Of a DNA stretch of 64,000 bases, positions 54,359 to 63,962 are shown in pieces. The notes beneath the pieces are model-generated. The model was not told the origin of the DNA and made no database searches. It worked only from the letters and a program-made list of their open reading frames with translations. This DNA is from Bacillus sp. FJAT-45037. GTDB taxonomy: Bacteria > Bacillota > Bacilli > Bacillales > Bacillaceae_D. Position 1 is the stretch's first letter, and the number at the start of each line of letters is the position of its first letter. Both the position numbers and the translations under genes were made by a program. The DNA lies in NCBI RefSeq assembly GCF_002797325.1, contig NZ_KZ454938.1:2616267-2680266 (forward strand), read 5' to 3'.

Positions 54359-54397
54359 CTAAAAAAGCCTCCATAAGCAAGATTGCTTAAAGAGACT
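54359..54397 (-). terminator. Rho-independent terminator of the second peptide-transport operon
   Basis: TTAAGCAA and TTGCTTA pair with extension into GTCTC/GCCTC, followed by TTTTTTAG on the minus strand, just beyond the stop codon of the last permease. Confidence 0.75.
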
Positions 54398-54408
54398 CGA
54401 TATCGGGA

Positions 54409-55323
54409 TTAGTTTTTCATTTTCGGATCCAGAGCATCTCGTAATCCATCGCCGATCATATTGAATCCAAGAACAACGAGCATGATCGAAAAGCCTGGGA
54501 ATAGGACGGTCCAAGGTGCAGATTGGATAAATTGTCTCGAATCAGACAGCATCTTCCCCCACTCAGGCATTGGTGCTTGTGCCCCGAGACCAAGAAAACC
54601 GAGTGCTGCTGCTTCTAAAATTGCTGTTCCAAATCCGAGCGTCGCTTGCACGATAATCGGAGCGAGACTATTAGGGAGAATATGGTGCAAGATGATCCGT
54701 CCATTTTTCATCCCCTGCGCTTTAGCCGCCATAACAAACTCTTCTTCCCGTAAGCTGATTACTTTCGACCTGACTAATCGGCCGAAGATCGGGATATTCA
54801 CAATCGCGATCGCAATTAACGCATTTTGTAAAGAAGGCCCTAATATGGCCACAATTGCTATCGCTAAAAGTATACTCGGGAACGCTAACATAATGTCAAA
54901 CACACGCGAGATCAACATGTCGATCCAACGACCATAGTAGCCTGCAATTAACCCAAGCGTCGTTCCAAACAATAATGCCCCTGTGACGGCAAAGAACCCT
55001 ACTTGCAAAGAAAGCCTTGCCCCGTACACAATCCGCGAAAACACATCTCGACCAAAATCATCCGTCCCAAACCAATGCTCCGCTGATGGCGGCTGTAGGC
55101 GGTTTGGCGGATCTGTTTGCGAATACGAATAACCTGTTAACAATGGAGCGAAAATGGCAATTAAAATAAAAAAACTAATGATAAACAAACCTACGACAGC
55201 AAGTTTGTTTTTTCTTAATGAGCGAAAAGCTTCCTTCCAAGGTGACACAGCCACAAATTCATCACGAGGAGGGGGCGGATTCGTTGGTGGTAACGGCGGT
55301 TGGTTGTTCCATTCTGGTTTCAT
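54409..55323 (-). CDS. Peptide ABC transporter permease, OppC/DppC type (operon 2)
   Basis: The 304-aa permease starts MKPEWNNQPPLPPTNPPPPRDE, a Pro-rich cytoplasmic N-terminus, followed by the OppC_N segment SLRKNKLAVVGLFIISFFIL and six membrane segments. It has the family loop EEEFVMAAKAQGMKNGRIILHHILPN and ends GDGLRDALDPKMKN. The ATG at 55321-55323 has AAGGAGG 7 bp upstream; a GTG immediately before it is also in frame. It is a paralogue of the operon 1 protein at 48025-48960. Confidence 0.92.
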   Translation of the reverse strand: MKPEWNNQPPLPPTNPPPPRDEFVAVSPWKEAFRSLRKNKLAVVGLFIISFFILIAIFAPLLTGYSYSQTDPPNRLQPPSAEHWFGTDDFGRDVFSRIVYGARLSLQVGFFAVTGALLFGTTLGLIAGYYGRWIDMLISRVFDIMLAFPSILLAIAIVAILGPSLQNALIAIAIVNIPIFGRLVRSKVISLREEEFVMAAKAQGMKNGRIILHHILPNSLAPIIVQATLGFGTAILEAAALGFLGLGAQAPMPEWGKMLSDSRQFIQSAPWTVLFPGFSIMLVVLGFNMIGDGLRDALDPKMKN

Positions 55324-55335
55324 CACGTACCCTCC

Positions 55336-56337
55336 TTAGTATTTAATCCGTGGATCGATATGAGAATAAAGCAAATCAACAAATAAATTAATCAGGACAA
55401 AGATTGTCGCTACAATGAGAATGCCTGACTGAATCACGGGATAATCACGATAATTAATCGCTTCAAAAATATAACGCCCAATACCCGGCCAACTAAAGAT
55501 CGTCTCTGTTAAGATCGCACCGCCTAATAGATTACCCGTTTGCAAGCCTACAATCGTTAACACAGGGATCGCTGCATTTTTTAAGGCATGCTTGTAAATG
55601 ACGACACCTTGTCCAGATCCTTTTGCATTGACGGTTCGAATATAATCAGAACGTAACACTTCTAACATACTCGAACGAGTCATCCTTGCAATAATTGCCA
55701 TCGGTATCGTCCCTAGAGCGATTCCTGGAAGAATTAAATGTTTGATCGATTCCCACGTCTTATCAAGCTGGCCACTCATAAGCGTGTCGAGTACGTAGAG
55801 ATTGGTTGTTGAGATAATTGGGTCACGGGGATTGTCCCGTCCGAAAGCTGGCAACCACCCTAACTCTTGCGCAAAAATCCATTGTTCCATCAGCGCTAGC
55901 CAAAAGATCGGCATCGATACCCCGACGAGAGCAATTAGCATACTGACATAGTCAAACCACGAATTTTGTTTCCACGCACTAACAATTCCAGCATTCACAC
56001 CGATAATAATGGCAAAAATCATTGCAAAAATCGTCAATTCTATTGTCGCTGCTAAATATGGCCAAACTTCTTCGATGATCGGTTTATTCGTCCGCAGCGA
56101 TGTTCCTAAGTCCCCAGTTGCCAAGTCTTTCATGTACAACCCATACTGCACCCAATACGGCTCATTCAGTCCAAGTCTCTCCTCGAGCTCTGCAATAGCT
56201 TGCGGCGAGGCTTGTTCTCCTAAAATCGTCTGTGCAGGGTTACCCGGTATTAAATGAATAATAGAAAATGTCACAATCGTCATCCCAATTAAAACAGGGA
56301 CCAACAACAGTAACCGCCTGATTGTGTATGCTAGCAT
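55336..56337 (-). CDS. Peptide ABC transporter permease, OppB/DppB type (operon 2)
   Basis: The 333-aa permease begins MLAYTIRRLLLLVPVLIGMTIVTFSI and has six membrane segments, with the conserved MTRSSMLEVLRSDYIRTVNAKGSGQGVVIYKHALKNAAIPV loop and a typical SHIDPRIKY end. GAGGTGA precedes the ATG. It is the paralogue of the operon 1 permease at 48975-49922. It lies 13 bp upstream of the C-type permease. Confidence 0.93.
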   Translation of the reverse strand: MLAYTIRRLLLLVPVLIGMTIVTFSIIHLIPGNPAQTILGEQASPQAIAELEERLGLNEPYWVQYGLYMKDLATGDLGTSLRTNKPIIEEVWPYLAATIELTIFAMIFAIIIGVNAGIVSAWKQNSWFDYVSMLIALVGVSMPIFWLALMEQWIFAQELGWLPAFGRDNPRDPIISTTNLYVLDTLMSGQLDKTWESIKHLILPGIALGTIPMAIIARMTRSSMLEVLRSDYIRTVNAKGSGQGVVIYKHALKNAAIPVLTIVGLQTGNLLGGAILTETIFSWPGIGRYIFEAINYRDYPVIQSGILIVATIFVLINLFVDLLYSHIDPRIKY

Positions 56338-56404
56338 GATGTCACCTCACTACGATCTACGTTTTTAAAAAAGGAGAGTAGAGAATCCCCTACTCCCCCA
56401 TAAG

Positions 56405-56473
56405 TTTTTTGGTTAGTTTTTAGCTACTAGCTTTTATCCTTCCACCATTTCCACTTTCCACTTTTCAACTTTT
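56405..56473. repeat. AGCT-rich plus pyrimidine-rich composite repeat
   Basis: GGTTAGTTTTTAGCTACTAGC (56408-56429) is followed by CCTTCCACCATTTCCACTTTCC (56436-56458). It joins the two dispersed word families in one intergenic gap inside the operon, between the binding protein and permease B. It might form a weak stem or an mRNA processing site. Confidence 0.5.
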
Positions 56474-56477
56474 AAAC

Positions 56478-58169
56478 TTACTCTCCCAAATACACTTCAT
56501 CCAATGTTTCGCTTGTTGATGGATGTGCAATGTATCCTTTTACATTTGAGTTTCCTGCAAGTGTTGGGATTGAATGCACGAGTGGAACCATTGGTGCGTC
56601 TTCATGGATAATCTCTTGTGCTTCTTCATACAGCGCTGCACGCTCGTCGAAATCAACGGCCGTCTTCGCTTTGACAAGGAGATCATTCACTGCGTCATTG
56701 CTGTAGAATGAACGGTTACCACCCGGAATTGCATCACCGTGCAGCAAGTTCGATAAGAAGTAATCTGGGTCACCGTTGACACCAGACCAACCGAGCATGA
56801 ACACATCATGCATACCTTGCTCCGTCTCTTCTAGGTACGTCGCCCATTCTTTCGTTACGATATTGGCTGTGATACCAACTTCCGCTAAGTTCGCTTGAAT
56901 CGCTTCCGCTGCACGTTGTGGATCTGGCATGTACGGACGCGCTACTGGCATCGTCCATAGATCAAACGTGAAGCCTTCTGCAATACCTGCTTCTTCTAAT
57001 AATTCTTTAGCAAGCTCTTGGTCAAATGCATACTCATCAATGTTATCGTTGTACCCAAGGTAGCCTGGAGGAACAGCATTTTTAGCCGTTTGAGCTAAGC
57101 CACCGTAAAGAATCGAAATTAATCCTTCTTTATCAATTGCATGATTAAAAGCACGACGAACGACAGGGTTATTAAACGGCTCTTTATCAACGTGGAACCC
57201 TAAGTATCCGATGTTATTCGTTGCTCGTTCAAATACTTGTAAGTCACCTTCGCCTTCAATTTGTGTCACATCATCAGGATTCAGTCCATCCATAATGTCA
57301 ATTTGACCTGAACGCAAGGCTGTTAAACGAGCCGAGTTATCAGGAATTACTTGGAAAATGACTCGATCAAGCTTCGGTAGTCCTTCTTTCCAATAGTTTT
57401 CGTTTTTCTCAAGCACAATAGAGTCATCACGAGACCAACTAACAAATTTGAATGGACCTGTGCCGACTGGATTTTCATTAATTGCACTACCATGATCTTC
57501 AAATGCTTGTGGAGACGTGATCGCAAAATAGCTCATCCCCATATTTTGCAAGAATGATCCTAACGGTTGATTTAACACAAACTCAATTTCATAGTCGCCA
57601 AGTACATTGATCTCTTCAATCACATGGCCATCGTCGCCTTTAAATCCACCAAATTGCGTACCATAGACGCTGTAATTATAGCCATCATCCGTAAACGCAT
57701 ATTCATGCTCTGGATCTGCCCAACGTTCAAAATTTAGTTTGACCGCATCGGCGTTAAAGTCTGTTCCGTCATGGAACGTGACTCCTTCTTCTAAATGGAA
57801 TACAAATCGTAGACCTGATTCATCAACTTCCCAGTCATGAGCAAGACCTGGTCCAAGGTCAAATGAATCACGATCAAATTCAATCAATGTTTCATAAACC
57901 TGCTTAGTGACACGAGACGATTCTCCGTCTGTTACACTCGCGTAGTCTAAGCTAACAGAGTCCCCACCTCGAGCAAAGACAAGTGTTTGGTCGCCAGCCG
58001 GTTCTGCTGGTTCTGCTGGTTCTGCTGGTTCCGTTGTTTCTGTCTCATCTACTTCTGTTTCACCTTCACTTGATTCTGGTGTAGATGATTCGTTACTGCT
58101 ACATGCTGCTAGAAATAAAACAAATGCTAGCATCAGCACTACCCAAAACGATCCCTTTTTTTTCAACAC
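56478..58169 (-). CDS. Peptide-binding lipoprotein, SBP_bac_5 family (operon 2)
   Basis: The 563-aa lipoprotein receptor has lipobox LAAC (AFVLFLAAC), a Glu/Thr/Pro linker with repeated EPAEPAEPA, and the family 5 solute-binding domain from about residue 60 (QTLVFARGGDSVSLDYASVTDGES). The start is GTG at 58167-58169, with AGGGGG 7 bp upstream. It is a paralogue of the operon 1 receptor at 50007-51686 but the linker and the ligand-binding region differ clearly, so the ligand may differ too. Confidence 0.92.
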   Translation of the reverse strand: MLKKKGSFWVVLMLAFVLFLAACSSNESSTPESSEGETEVDETETTEPAEPAEPAEPAGDQTLVFARGGDSVSLDYASVTDGESSRVTKQVYETLIEFDRDSFDLGPGLAHDWEVDESGLRFVFHLEEGVTFHDGTDFNADAVKLNFERWADPEHEYAFTDDGYNYSVYGTQFGGFKGDDGHVIEEINVLGDYEIEFVLNQPLGSFLQNMGMSYFAITSPQAFEDHGSAINENPVGTGPFKFVSWSRDDSIVLEKNENYWKEGLPKLDRVIFQVIPDNSARLTALRSGQIDIMDGLNPDDVTQIEGEGDLQVFERATNNIGYLGFHVDKEPFNNPVVRRAFNHAIDKEGLISILYGGLAQTAKNAVPPGYLGYNDNIDEYAFDQELAKELLEEAGIAEGFTFDLWTMPVARPYMPDPQRAAEAIQANLAEVGITANIVTKEWATYLEETEQGMHDVFMLGWSGVNGDPDYFLSNLLHGDAIPGGNRSFYSNDAVNDLLVKAKTAVDFDERAALYEEAQEIIHEDAPMVPLVHSIPTLAGNSNVKGYIAHPSTSETLDEVYLGE

Positions 58170-58223
58170 GTTATTTCCCCCTGTCTTCTACTTTGTTTTT
58201 CTCTATCATTCATGCAGCACACA

Positions 58224-59195
58224 TCACGGATAAAGGTGACACGCCACAAAATGACCTTCTCCAACTTCTTGCAAAATAGGCCTTTCACTGCGACAAATAT
58301 CCATACACTCTGAACATCGTGTGTGGAACGTGCAGCCACTTGGCGGATTCGAAGGACTCGGTACATCGCCTTCTAAAATAATTCGCTCCGACACCATATC
58401 TGGGTCAGGCACCGGTACAGCTGATAAGAGAGCTTTCGTATAAGGGTGTAGCGGAGATTCATAAAGCGAATCTTTCCCCGCAAGCTCGACCATCCGACCA
58501 AGATACATCACCCCGACACGATCACTTATATGCTTAACGACACTAAGGTCATGAGCAATAAATACATAGGTGAGTTTAAACTCATCCTTTAAATCTTCCA
58601 TCAAATTCAAAATTTGCGACTGCACGGACACATCAAGGGCCGACACGGGCTCATCGCAAATGACTAGCTTCGGATTGACAGCAAGCGCCCTTGCTATCCC
58701 AATCCGTTGCCTTTGCCCTCCACTAAACTGATGGGGGTAGCGATTGGCATGGTATGAGCTAAGTCCGACCACTTCTAACAAGTTCTCTACTTTTTCACGC
58801 CGTTCCGCCTTAGTTCCAATCCCGTGAACGAGAAGCGGCTCACTAATGATTCGTTCAATCGTGTGACGGGGATTGAGAGACGCATACGGGTCCTGAAAAA
58901 TGATCTGCATGTCTCGACGAAGCTTGCGCATTTCTTCATTACTTAATTTGGTCACATCTCGCCCTTCAAACTTCACTTCGCCCTCTGTCGGCTCAATCAA
59001 ACGTAAGATCGACTTACCCGTCGTCGACTTCCCGCAACCTGATTCTCCGACAATACCGAGAATCTCCCCCTCGTACACCGTAAAGCTCACATCATCAACT
59101 GCTTTCACCTCACCAACTTTCCTGCTGAGAAAGCCCCCTGTCACATCAAAATATTTCTTTAACCCCTTCACCTCTAATAGCGGTTTAGCCAACAT
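58224..59195 (-). CDS. Peptide ABC transporter ATPase, OppF/DppF type (operon 2)
   Basis: The 323-aa ATPase begins [22 protein letters not shown]. It shows Walker [27 protein letters not shown] and [14 protein letters not shown], with the C-terminal [14 protein letters not shown] extension. The ATG at 59193-59195 has AAGGGAG 7 bp upstream; it overlaps the preceding oppD-type gene by 11 bp. Confidence 0.93.
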   Translation of the reverse strand: MLAKPLLEVKGLKKYFDVTGGFLSRKVGEVKAVDDVSFTVYEGEILGIVGESGCGKSTTGKSILRLIEPTEGEVKFEGRDVTKLSNEEMRKLRRDMQIIFQDPYASLNPRHTIERIISEPLLVHGIGTKAERREKVENLLEVVGLSSYHANRYPHQFSGGQRQRIGIARALAVNPKLVICDEPVSALDVSVQSQILNLMEDLKDEFKLTYVFIAHDLSVVKHISDRVGVMYLGRMVELAGKDSLYESPLHPYTKALLSAVPVPDPDMVSERIILEGDVPSPSNPPSGCTFHTRCSECMDICRSERPILQEVGEGHFVACHLYP

Positions 59196-60177
59196 TCTCA
59201 CTCCCTTCTGATTCATAAAGGAAGCACCTGACTTGATGGCCACTCGATTCCTCAATTAAGTCTGGATCTTCCACCTGACATCGGGCGAATGCAGACTCAC
59301 ATCGCGCCATGAATCGACACCCTTGTAGAATGGTCCCTGGCTTCGGAACACTTCCTGGGATCGAGTACAGCCGTTGTTCTTTTTCGTGGATTTTCGGAAG
59401 CGACTTAATTAACCCTTTTGTATAGGGATGCTTCGGTTCCTTCAAAATCGTTCGAACATCGCCCTCTTCGACCACTTTTCCTGCATACATCACAATCACC
59501 CGATCACATATTTCTGCCACGACACCGAGATCATGCGTAATCATCATAATTGCCGTCCCTTGCTCCTTGTTCAGCTTGCGCATCAAATCTAGAATCTGCG
59601 CTTGGATCGTTACATCAAGTGCCGTCGTTGGCTCATCGGCTATTAGTACCTCAGGATCACAGCTCATTGCCATCGCAATCATCACGCGCTGCCGCATTCC
59701 CCCTGAAAGTTGATGCGGATATTCATCAACGATCTCATCAGCACGCGGTATTCCCACGAGTTTCAACATATCGACCGCCTTGGCACGTGCAGCTTTTTTG
59801 GATAGTTTCTGATGATTACGAATCGCTTCTATTAATTGATTGCCGATTGTAAACAGCGGATTCAATGACGTCATCGGCTCCTGGAAGATCATCGCAATCT
59901 CATTTCCACGAATCTTCTTCATGCGACGAGTGCTCACCTTAGCTAAATTCTCATCTTTAAATAAAATCTCGCCTCCAACAATTTTTCCAGGCGGGTTTGG
60001 GATTAGGTTCATCACAGATAGCGACGTCACACTTTTCCCGCACCCAGACTCCCCCACAATGCCGACGACTTCTCCCTTATGAAGCTTCAGACTCACATCA
60101 TCCACAGCAGGAACTTCTCCCCCGTCAGTAAAGAAGTGAGTACGGACATGTTTTAATTCGAGTATGACATCAGACAT
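59185..60177 (-). CDS. Peptide ABC transporter ATPase, OppD/DppD type (operon 2)
   Basis: The 330-aa ATPase is the first gene of operon 2. It begins [20 protein letters not shown] and has Walker [27 protein letters not shown], Walker [15 protein letters not shown] and the [14 protein letters not shown] extension. AAGGAGG lies upstream of the ATG. It pairs with the OppF-type ATPase. Confidence 0.93.
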   Translation of the reverse strand: MSDVILELKHVRTHFFTDGGEVPAVDDVSLKLHKGEVVGIVGESGCGKSVTSLSVMNLIPNPPGKIVGGEILFKDENLAKVSTRRMKKIRGNEIAMIFQEPMTSLNPLFTIGNQLIEAIRNHQKLSKKAARAKAVDMLKLVGIPRADEIVDEYPHQLSGGMRQRVMIAMAMSCDPEVLIADEPTTALDVTIQAQILDLMRKLNKEQGTAIMMITHDLGVVAEICDRVIVMYAGKVVEEGDVRTILKEPKHPYTKGLIKSLPKIHEKEQRLYSIPGSVPKPGTILQGCRFMARCESAFARCQVEDPDLIEESSGHQVRCFLYESEGSENVG

Positions 60178-60542
60178 GTAGACAGCCTCCTTGTATCGTT
60201 TCTCTCAATCTTGCATTTTTATATAGGACGTACGTTTGGGCCACTCAAAGTTTATGTATATGAAATAAGTCCTATGTTTATGACCGTATTCTTAAGGTAT
60301 AGAAAATTTAGCGCGGAATCCATCGTATTTTGTCTATCAAACCAAACAATCGTACACAAAATTCCGACAATTATAGTAGTTTAGCAGCTAGGAAGTTGTG
60401 AACGATGTCGAAACCCGTCACAATTATTCACATTCTACTAGTTATTTCTATTAGAAAATTCTTTACCTTCTAGAGGATTTTCGATATGATAGGTTGGATG
60501 TGGCCATACGCATATACTTCATACCTGAAAGGGAAATGATTA
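60178..60542. other. Divergent intergenic region between peptide operon 2 and the LCP gene
   Basis: About 365 bp without a credible gene. It must hold the promoters of both divergent units. AATTGTCGGAATTTTG (near 60360) resembles a CodY site only loosely, with four or more mismatches. Confidence 0.6.
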
Positions 60543-61538
60543 ATGACTGAATTTCGTTTAAATAGAAAACAAAAGAAAAAAAAATCTACTATACAAAAAA
60601 TGATGCGCGCCTTTTTTATCACTAGTATTCTTCTAATCATCGTTTCAGCTGGTGCAATTGGTTACTTCGCATTAAAAGTTAACAATGCAGCTAGTAACAG
60701 TTATCAAGAACTAGATCGAAACACAGTTTCTGACCTACGTGATTCCGAAGTGACACTTAGCAAAGATCCGACATCTATTTTATTAATGGGAGTCGAAGAT
60801 TATGAAGGTGGAAGAGGTAGAACCGATGCTCTTATACTTCTAGTAATTAATCCTGGTGAAGAAAAAGCAGCGATGCTAAGCATTCCTCGTGATAGTAAAA
60901 CTCATATCCCTTACATTAACCGTGAGGATAAAATTAATCATGCTTATAGCTACGGATATGAAGATGCTACAGTTGGGGCCGTACAGGAAATGTTTGATAT
61001 TCCAATTGACTATTTTGTTTCTACGAATTTTGATGGGTTTGAAGAAGTAATCGATGAACTAGGTGGCATCACCGTTGATGTACCATTTTCATTTACTCAA
61101 ACTGATATGGATTTAAATAAGATTTCTTTCGAGGAAGGTGAGATGACCTTAGATGGTCGAGAATCTCTTGCCTTTGTTAGGATGAGAAAACAAGATCCAA
61201 GAGGCGACTTTGGCCGTAATGAGCGACAGCAAATTGTTATACAGTCAATCATAGACAAAACTCTTTCAATTAGTTCAATAAATCGACTTGATAATTTAGT
61301 GGATGTTGTTGGTGACAATACAAAAACAAATATTCGACTACGTGAAGTGATGTCTTCTACTGGGCTCTACAAGTATTTAACTGATCGGTCTTTAGAAACA
61401 TTACAACTAGAAGGTACCGATGAAAGAAGAAACGGTGTCTATTATTTCATTCCAAGTGAAGAGTCATTACTTAAAACCCAAAGTAAACTAAAGACCATTC
61501 TTGAATTAGAACCATCAACTGAAGAAACATCAGATTAA
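60543..61538 (+). CDS. LytR-CpsA-Psr (LCP) family cell-wall polymer ligase
   Basis: LCP enzymes transfer undecaprenyl-linked teichoic acids or other glycopolymers to peptidoglycan. The 331-aa protein has a basic N-terminus, one membrane segment (about residues 22-45, AFFITSILLIIVSAGAIGYF) and an outer LCP domain. This domain carries the key Arg/Asp residues in GRGRTDALILL, SIPRDSKTHIP and AFVRMRKQDPRGDFGRNERQQ. GAAAGGG precedes the ATG by 9 bp. It is monocistronic, with its own terminator. It could be a TagT/U/V-like enzyme. Confidence 0.93.
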   Translation: MTEFRLNRKQKKKKSTIQKMMRAFFITSILLIIVSAGAIGYFALKVNNAASNSYQELDRNTVSDLRDSEVTLSKDPTSILLMGVEDYEGGRGRTDALILLVINPGEEKAAMLSIPRDSKTHIPYINREDKINHAYSYGYEDATVGAVQEMFDIPIDYFVSTNFDGFEEVIDELGGITVDVPFSFTQTDMDLNKISFEEGEMTLDGRESLAFVRMRKQDPRGDFGRNERQQIVIQSIIDKTLSISSINRLDNLVDVVGDNTKTNIRLREVMSSTGLYKYLTDRSLETLQLEGTDERRNGVYYFIPSEESLLKTQSKLKTILELEPSTEETSD

Positions 61539-61548
61539 TATAACCCTA

Positions 61549-61586
61549 GCCAAATCGAATCTAAACTTTCGATTCGGCTTTTTTTG
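61549..61586 (+). terminator. Rho-independent terminator of the LCP gene
   Basis: GCCAAATCGAA and TTCGATTCGGC pair with one mismatch and are followed by seven T residues. Confidence 0.9.
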
Positions 61587-61640
61587 TAGGTAAAAATGAT
61601 CATCTATTACAAATTATCATAGAATTCTACATAATTCTGT

Positions 61641-61668
61641 TTTCCACAATCTTATTGTTTGTTATAAT
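61641..61668 (+). promoter_or_regulatory. Probable sigma-A promoter of the SH3b-SpoIID operon
   Basis: TTTCCA (61641-61646), a 16-bp spacer and TATAAT (61663-61668), 34 bp upstream of the SH3b gene. The -10 is perfect; the -35 matches four of six positions. Confidence 0.5.
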
Positions 61669-61701
61669 TTTTATGATCTTACATTCTTAGGAGGAAATAT
61701 A

Positions 61702-62379
61702 ATGAAGAAGTTTAGTAGAAAAGTAGCGATATCCGTAGGAGCTTCAGCTATTTTAGTAGTTGGCGCAATGTCTCTTCCGATAAAGTCAGATGCATCAAGT
61801 AATGTTGTCTTAGCAAGTGTCGAATGGGTTCAATCTCAATTGGGTTCAGTTAATTCAAAAGTAAATCAACTTGAGTCAACTGTACAACGTCAGCAACAAG
61901 AAATTAATTCATTGAAAAAAGCGCTTGAAACAGGAGATTACCAGCCACCAGAAGCTACTTTACCTAATCAGGTTTATGTTAGTAAATCCAATGTTACCGT
62001 GCACTCTGGTGCCACTGCAAATTATAGAGTTGTTTCGCGCCCAACAATGGGAACATCGTTACAAATCATTGACTCGCATGAATCAACAAATGGTTTATGG
62101 TACCGTGTTAATGTTTCATCAACAGTAAAGGGTTGGATCTTCAGCGGTGACGTCTCTTCTACTCAAGTTAACGCTCCAACTCAAGCTATCACAACAACTA
62201 CTGTTAACATACGTAGAGGAGCTACTACTGGCTATGCTTCTGTACAAACGGTCCCTAGATCGACAACACTAAAGTATCTCGGTGATTTTACAAATAACGC
62301 TGGAGAACTTTGGTACAATGTTGAGACATCCACTGGAACTAGAGGGTGGATCATCGCTACTCACGCTGAGGTAAGATAA
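61702..62379 (+). CDS. Exported protein with coiled coil and two SH3b domains
   Basis: The 225-aa protein has an N-terminal signal peptide (KVAISVGASAILVVGAMSLP, cleavage near DASS), a short coiled-coil segment (VNSKVNQLESTVQRQQQEINSLKKAL) and two SH3b repeats, at about residues 95-150 and 160-225. SH3b domains bind peptidoglycan, so it is probably a cell-wall-associated protein. AGGAGG precedes the ATG. Its stop codon is directly followed by the ATG of the SpoIID-family gene, so the two are coupled. The second SH3b closely resembles the SH3b in that neighbour. Confidence 0.85.
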   Translation: MKKFSRKVAISVGASAILVVGAMSLPIKSDASSNVVLASVEWVQSQLGSVNSKVNQLESTVQRQQQEINSLKKALETGDYQPPEATLPNQVYVSKSNVTVHSGATANYRVVSRPTMGTSLQIIDSHESTNGLWYRVNVSSTVKGWIFSGDVSSTQVNAPTQAITTTTVNIRRGATTGYASVQTVPRSTTLKYLGDFTNNAGELWYNVETSTGTRGWIIATHAEVR

Positions 62380-63903
62380 ATGAAAATTAAAGGATTACAA
62401 TTTCTACTCATTTTCGGACTATGCCTTTTTGTATTTCAAAGTGAGGCTCGTGCTTTTACTTCCGCACCTTATCAAAAGCCAGTAACAGTTACATTAGATA
62501 CAAACGGAAATTCATTCCCTGTTGTTTTAAATGGTCTTTATGAATTGCATAATCGATCGACTAACGAGAAAGTATTATTACAACCTGGCACTTCCATTAC
62601 GATCTCACGTAATGGATCAAATATTACTTTGCAAACATTGGGTAGAACCTATCAATCTCCAAATGGATTTACAATTCAAGAGATGAAAGGCAACAACCAA
62701 ATCAATACATTTAGTAGCGCAACAACTATGAGACGAGGAGCACTCTCTTCTTATGATGCTGTCACTGAACTGTATCGAGGAGAAGCTGCTAAATATCTAG
62801 GACAGTTTACCAATAATCACGGACAGCTATGGTTCAACATTGAAACAAGCACGGGACAACGTGGTTGGGTACCTGCAACAACTACATTCCAACCAAGGAA
62901 CATACCTACTCTAGCATTAGCCACTTACAAAAATAGACAATACCGTGGCACCTTAGAATTCACAACAAATGGAGCGTCTATTCGTACGGTGAATCGTCTT
63001 GATATTGAAGAATACTTAAAAGGTGTTGTCCCTGGTGAAATGCCTCCTAGTTGGCACCTCGAAGCTTTGAAGGCTCAAGCAATAGCTGCACGTAGTTATG
63101 CTCTAAATACAATGAACCTAACAACTACACCTGCTAGCCAAGTTTACGGAGGGTACACATCGGAACATCCGCGCTCTAACCAAGCAGTTGATGAAACAAA
63201 AAAGAGAATTGTGTCTTACAATGGTAAACCAGTCCAAGCCTTTTTCTTCTCTACAAGTGGTGGACGTACAGCTAACATTGGTGATGTATGGAACTCTAGT
63301 CAATCAACATTTCCGTATTTTGCATCGGTAAATGACCCTTACGAGAACTCACCTCATGGATCGTGGACTGAATCTTATAATTCTAGAACATTATTAGATC
63401 AGTTTGGGTTTGGACCTTCTGCGATTTTACTAGATATTCAAGTTAATAAATCGGGACAAAATGGTGAAGTTCGAGCGGTTACGCTTCACACAACAGCTGG
63501 AAATAAGACGATCACAGGAAATGAAAATCAAATTCGAAGAATCTTTCCAAGTGCGTCGGCTTATGGATTCCTTCGGTCAAATTGGTTTGACTTAGCTTCT
63601 AACCAATCCTATACGGTTCAGAACGCTAACAACCAACAAAAGCAGTTTAGTGTGAAAGGTCAACAAGTTCAAACGGCTACTGGAATCTCTACAATAACGT
63701 CAGACCAAGTTCATATTCAGTCAGCAACAGGAACTGCTCAGCTAACTGACTCTGACCCACGTTCTATTGTTCTTACTGGTAAAGGTTGGGGACATCGTAT
63801 TGGAATGAGTCAATATGGGGCAAAAGGTTTTGCTGAACAAGGTCGTTCCGCTGAACAAATTCTAAGACATTACTATACCGGCACAACCATTAGCCAGTAT
63901 TAA
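62380..63903 (+). CDS. SpoIID/LytB-domain protein with internal SH3b domain, exported
   Basis: The 507-aa protein has a signal peptide (LLIFGLCLFVFQSEARA), an N-terminal domain, an SH3b domain at about residues 105-170 and a C-terminal SpoIID domain. The SpoIID domain shows IEEYLKGVVPGEMPPSWHLEALKAQAIAARSYAL and GWGHRIGMSQYGAKGFAEQG, the family's conserved ends, including the catalytic Glu in PGEM. SpoIID is a lytic transglycosylase in sporulation; the LytB group modifies N-acetylmuramoyl-L-alanine amidase activity. This protein is not the sporulation SpoIID in context (no spoIID neighbours) but a LytB-like envelope enzyme. Confidence 0.85.
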   Translation: MKIKGLQFLLIFGLCLFVFQSEARAFTSAPYQKPVTVTLDTNGNSFPVVLNGLYELHNRSTNEKVLLQPGTSITISRNGSNITLQTLGRTYQSPNGFTIQEMKGNNQINTFSSATTMRRGALSSYDAVTELYRGEAAKYLGQFTNNHGQLWFNIETSTGQRGWVPATTTFQPRNIPTLALATYKNRQYRGTLEFTTNGASIRTVNRLDIEEYLKGVVPGEMPPSWHLEALKAQAIAARSYALNTMNLTTTPASQVYGGYTSEHPRSNQAVDETKKRIVSYNGKPVQAFFFSTSGGRTANIGDVWNSSQSTFPYFASVNDPYENSPHGSWTESYNSRTLLDQFGFGPSAILLDIQVNKSGQNGEVRAVTLHTTAGNKTITGNENQIRRIFPSASAYGFLRSNWFDLASNQSYTVQNANNQQKQFSVKGQQVQTATGISTITSDQVHIQSATGTAQLTDSDPRSIVLTGKGWGHRIGMSQYGAKGFAEQGRSAEQILRHYYTGTTISQY

Positions 63904-63922
63904 TGATCACAATAACTAAAGA

Positions 63923-63962
63923 AATCCTCAATCATCTTATTCAGATGATTGAGGATTTTTAT
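63923..63962 (+). terminator. Rho-independent terminator of the SH3b-SpoIID operon
   Basis: ATCCTCAATCATCT and AGATGATTGAGGAT form a perfect 14-bp stem with a 5-nt loop followed by TTTTTATATT. No gene is seen from 63963 to the window end. Confidence 0.95.
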
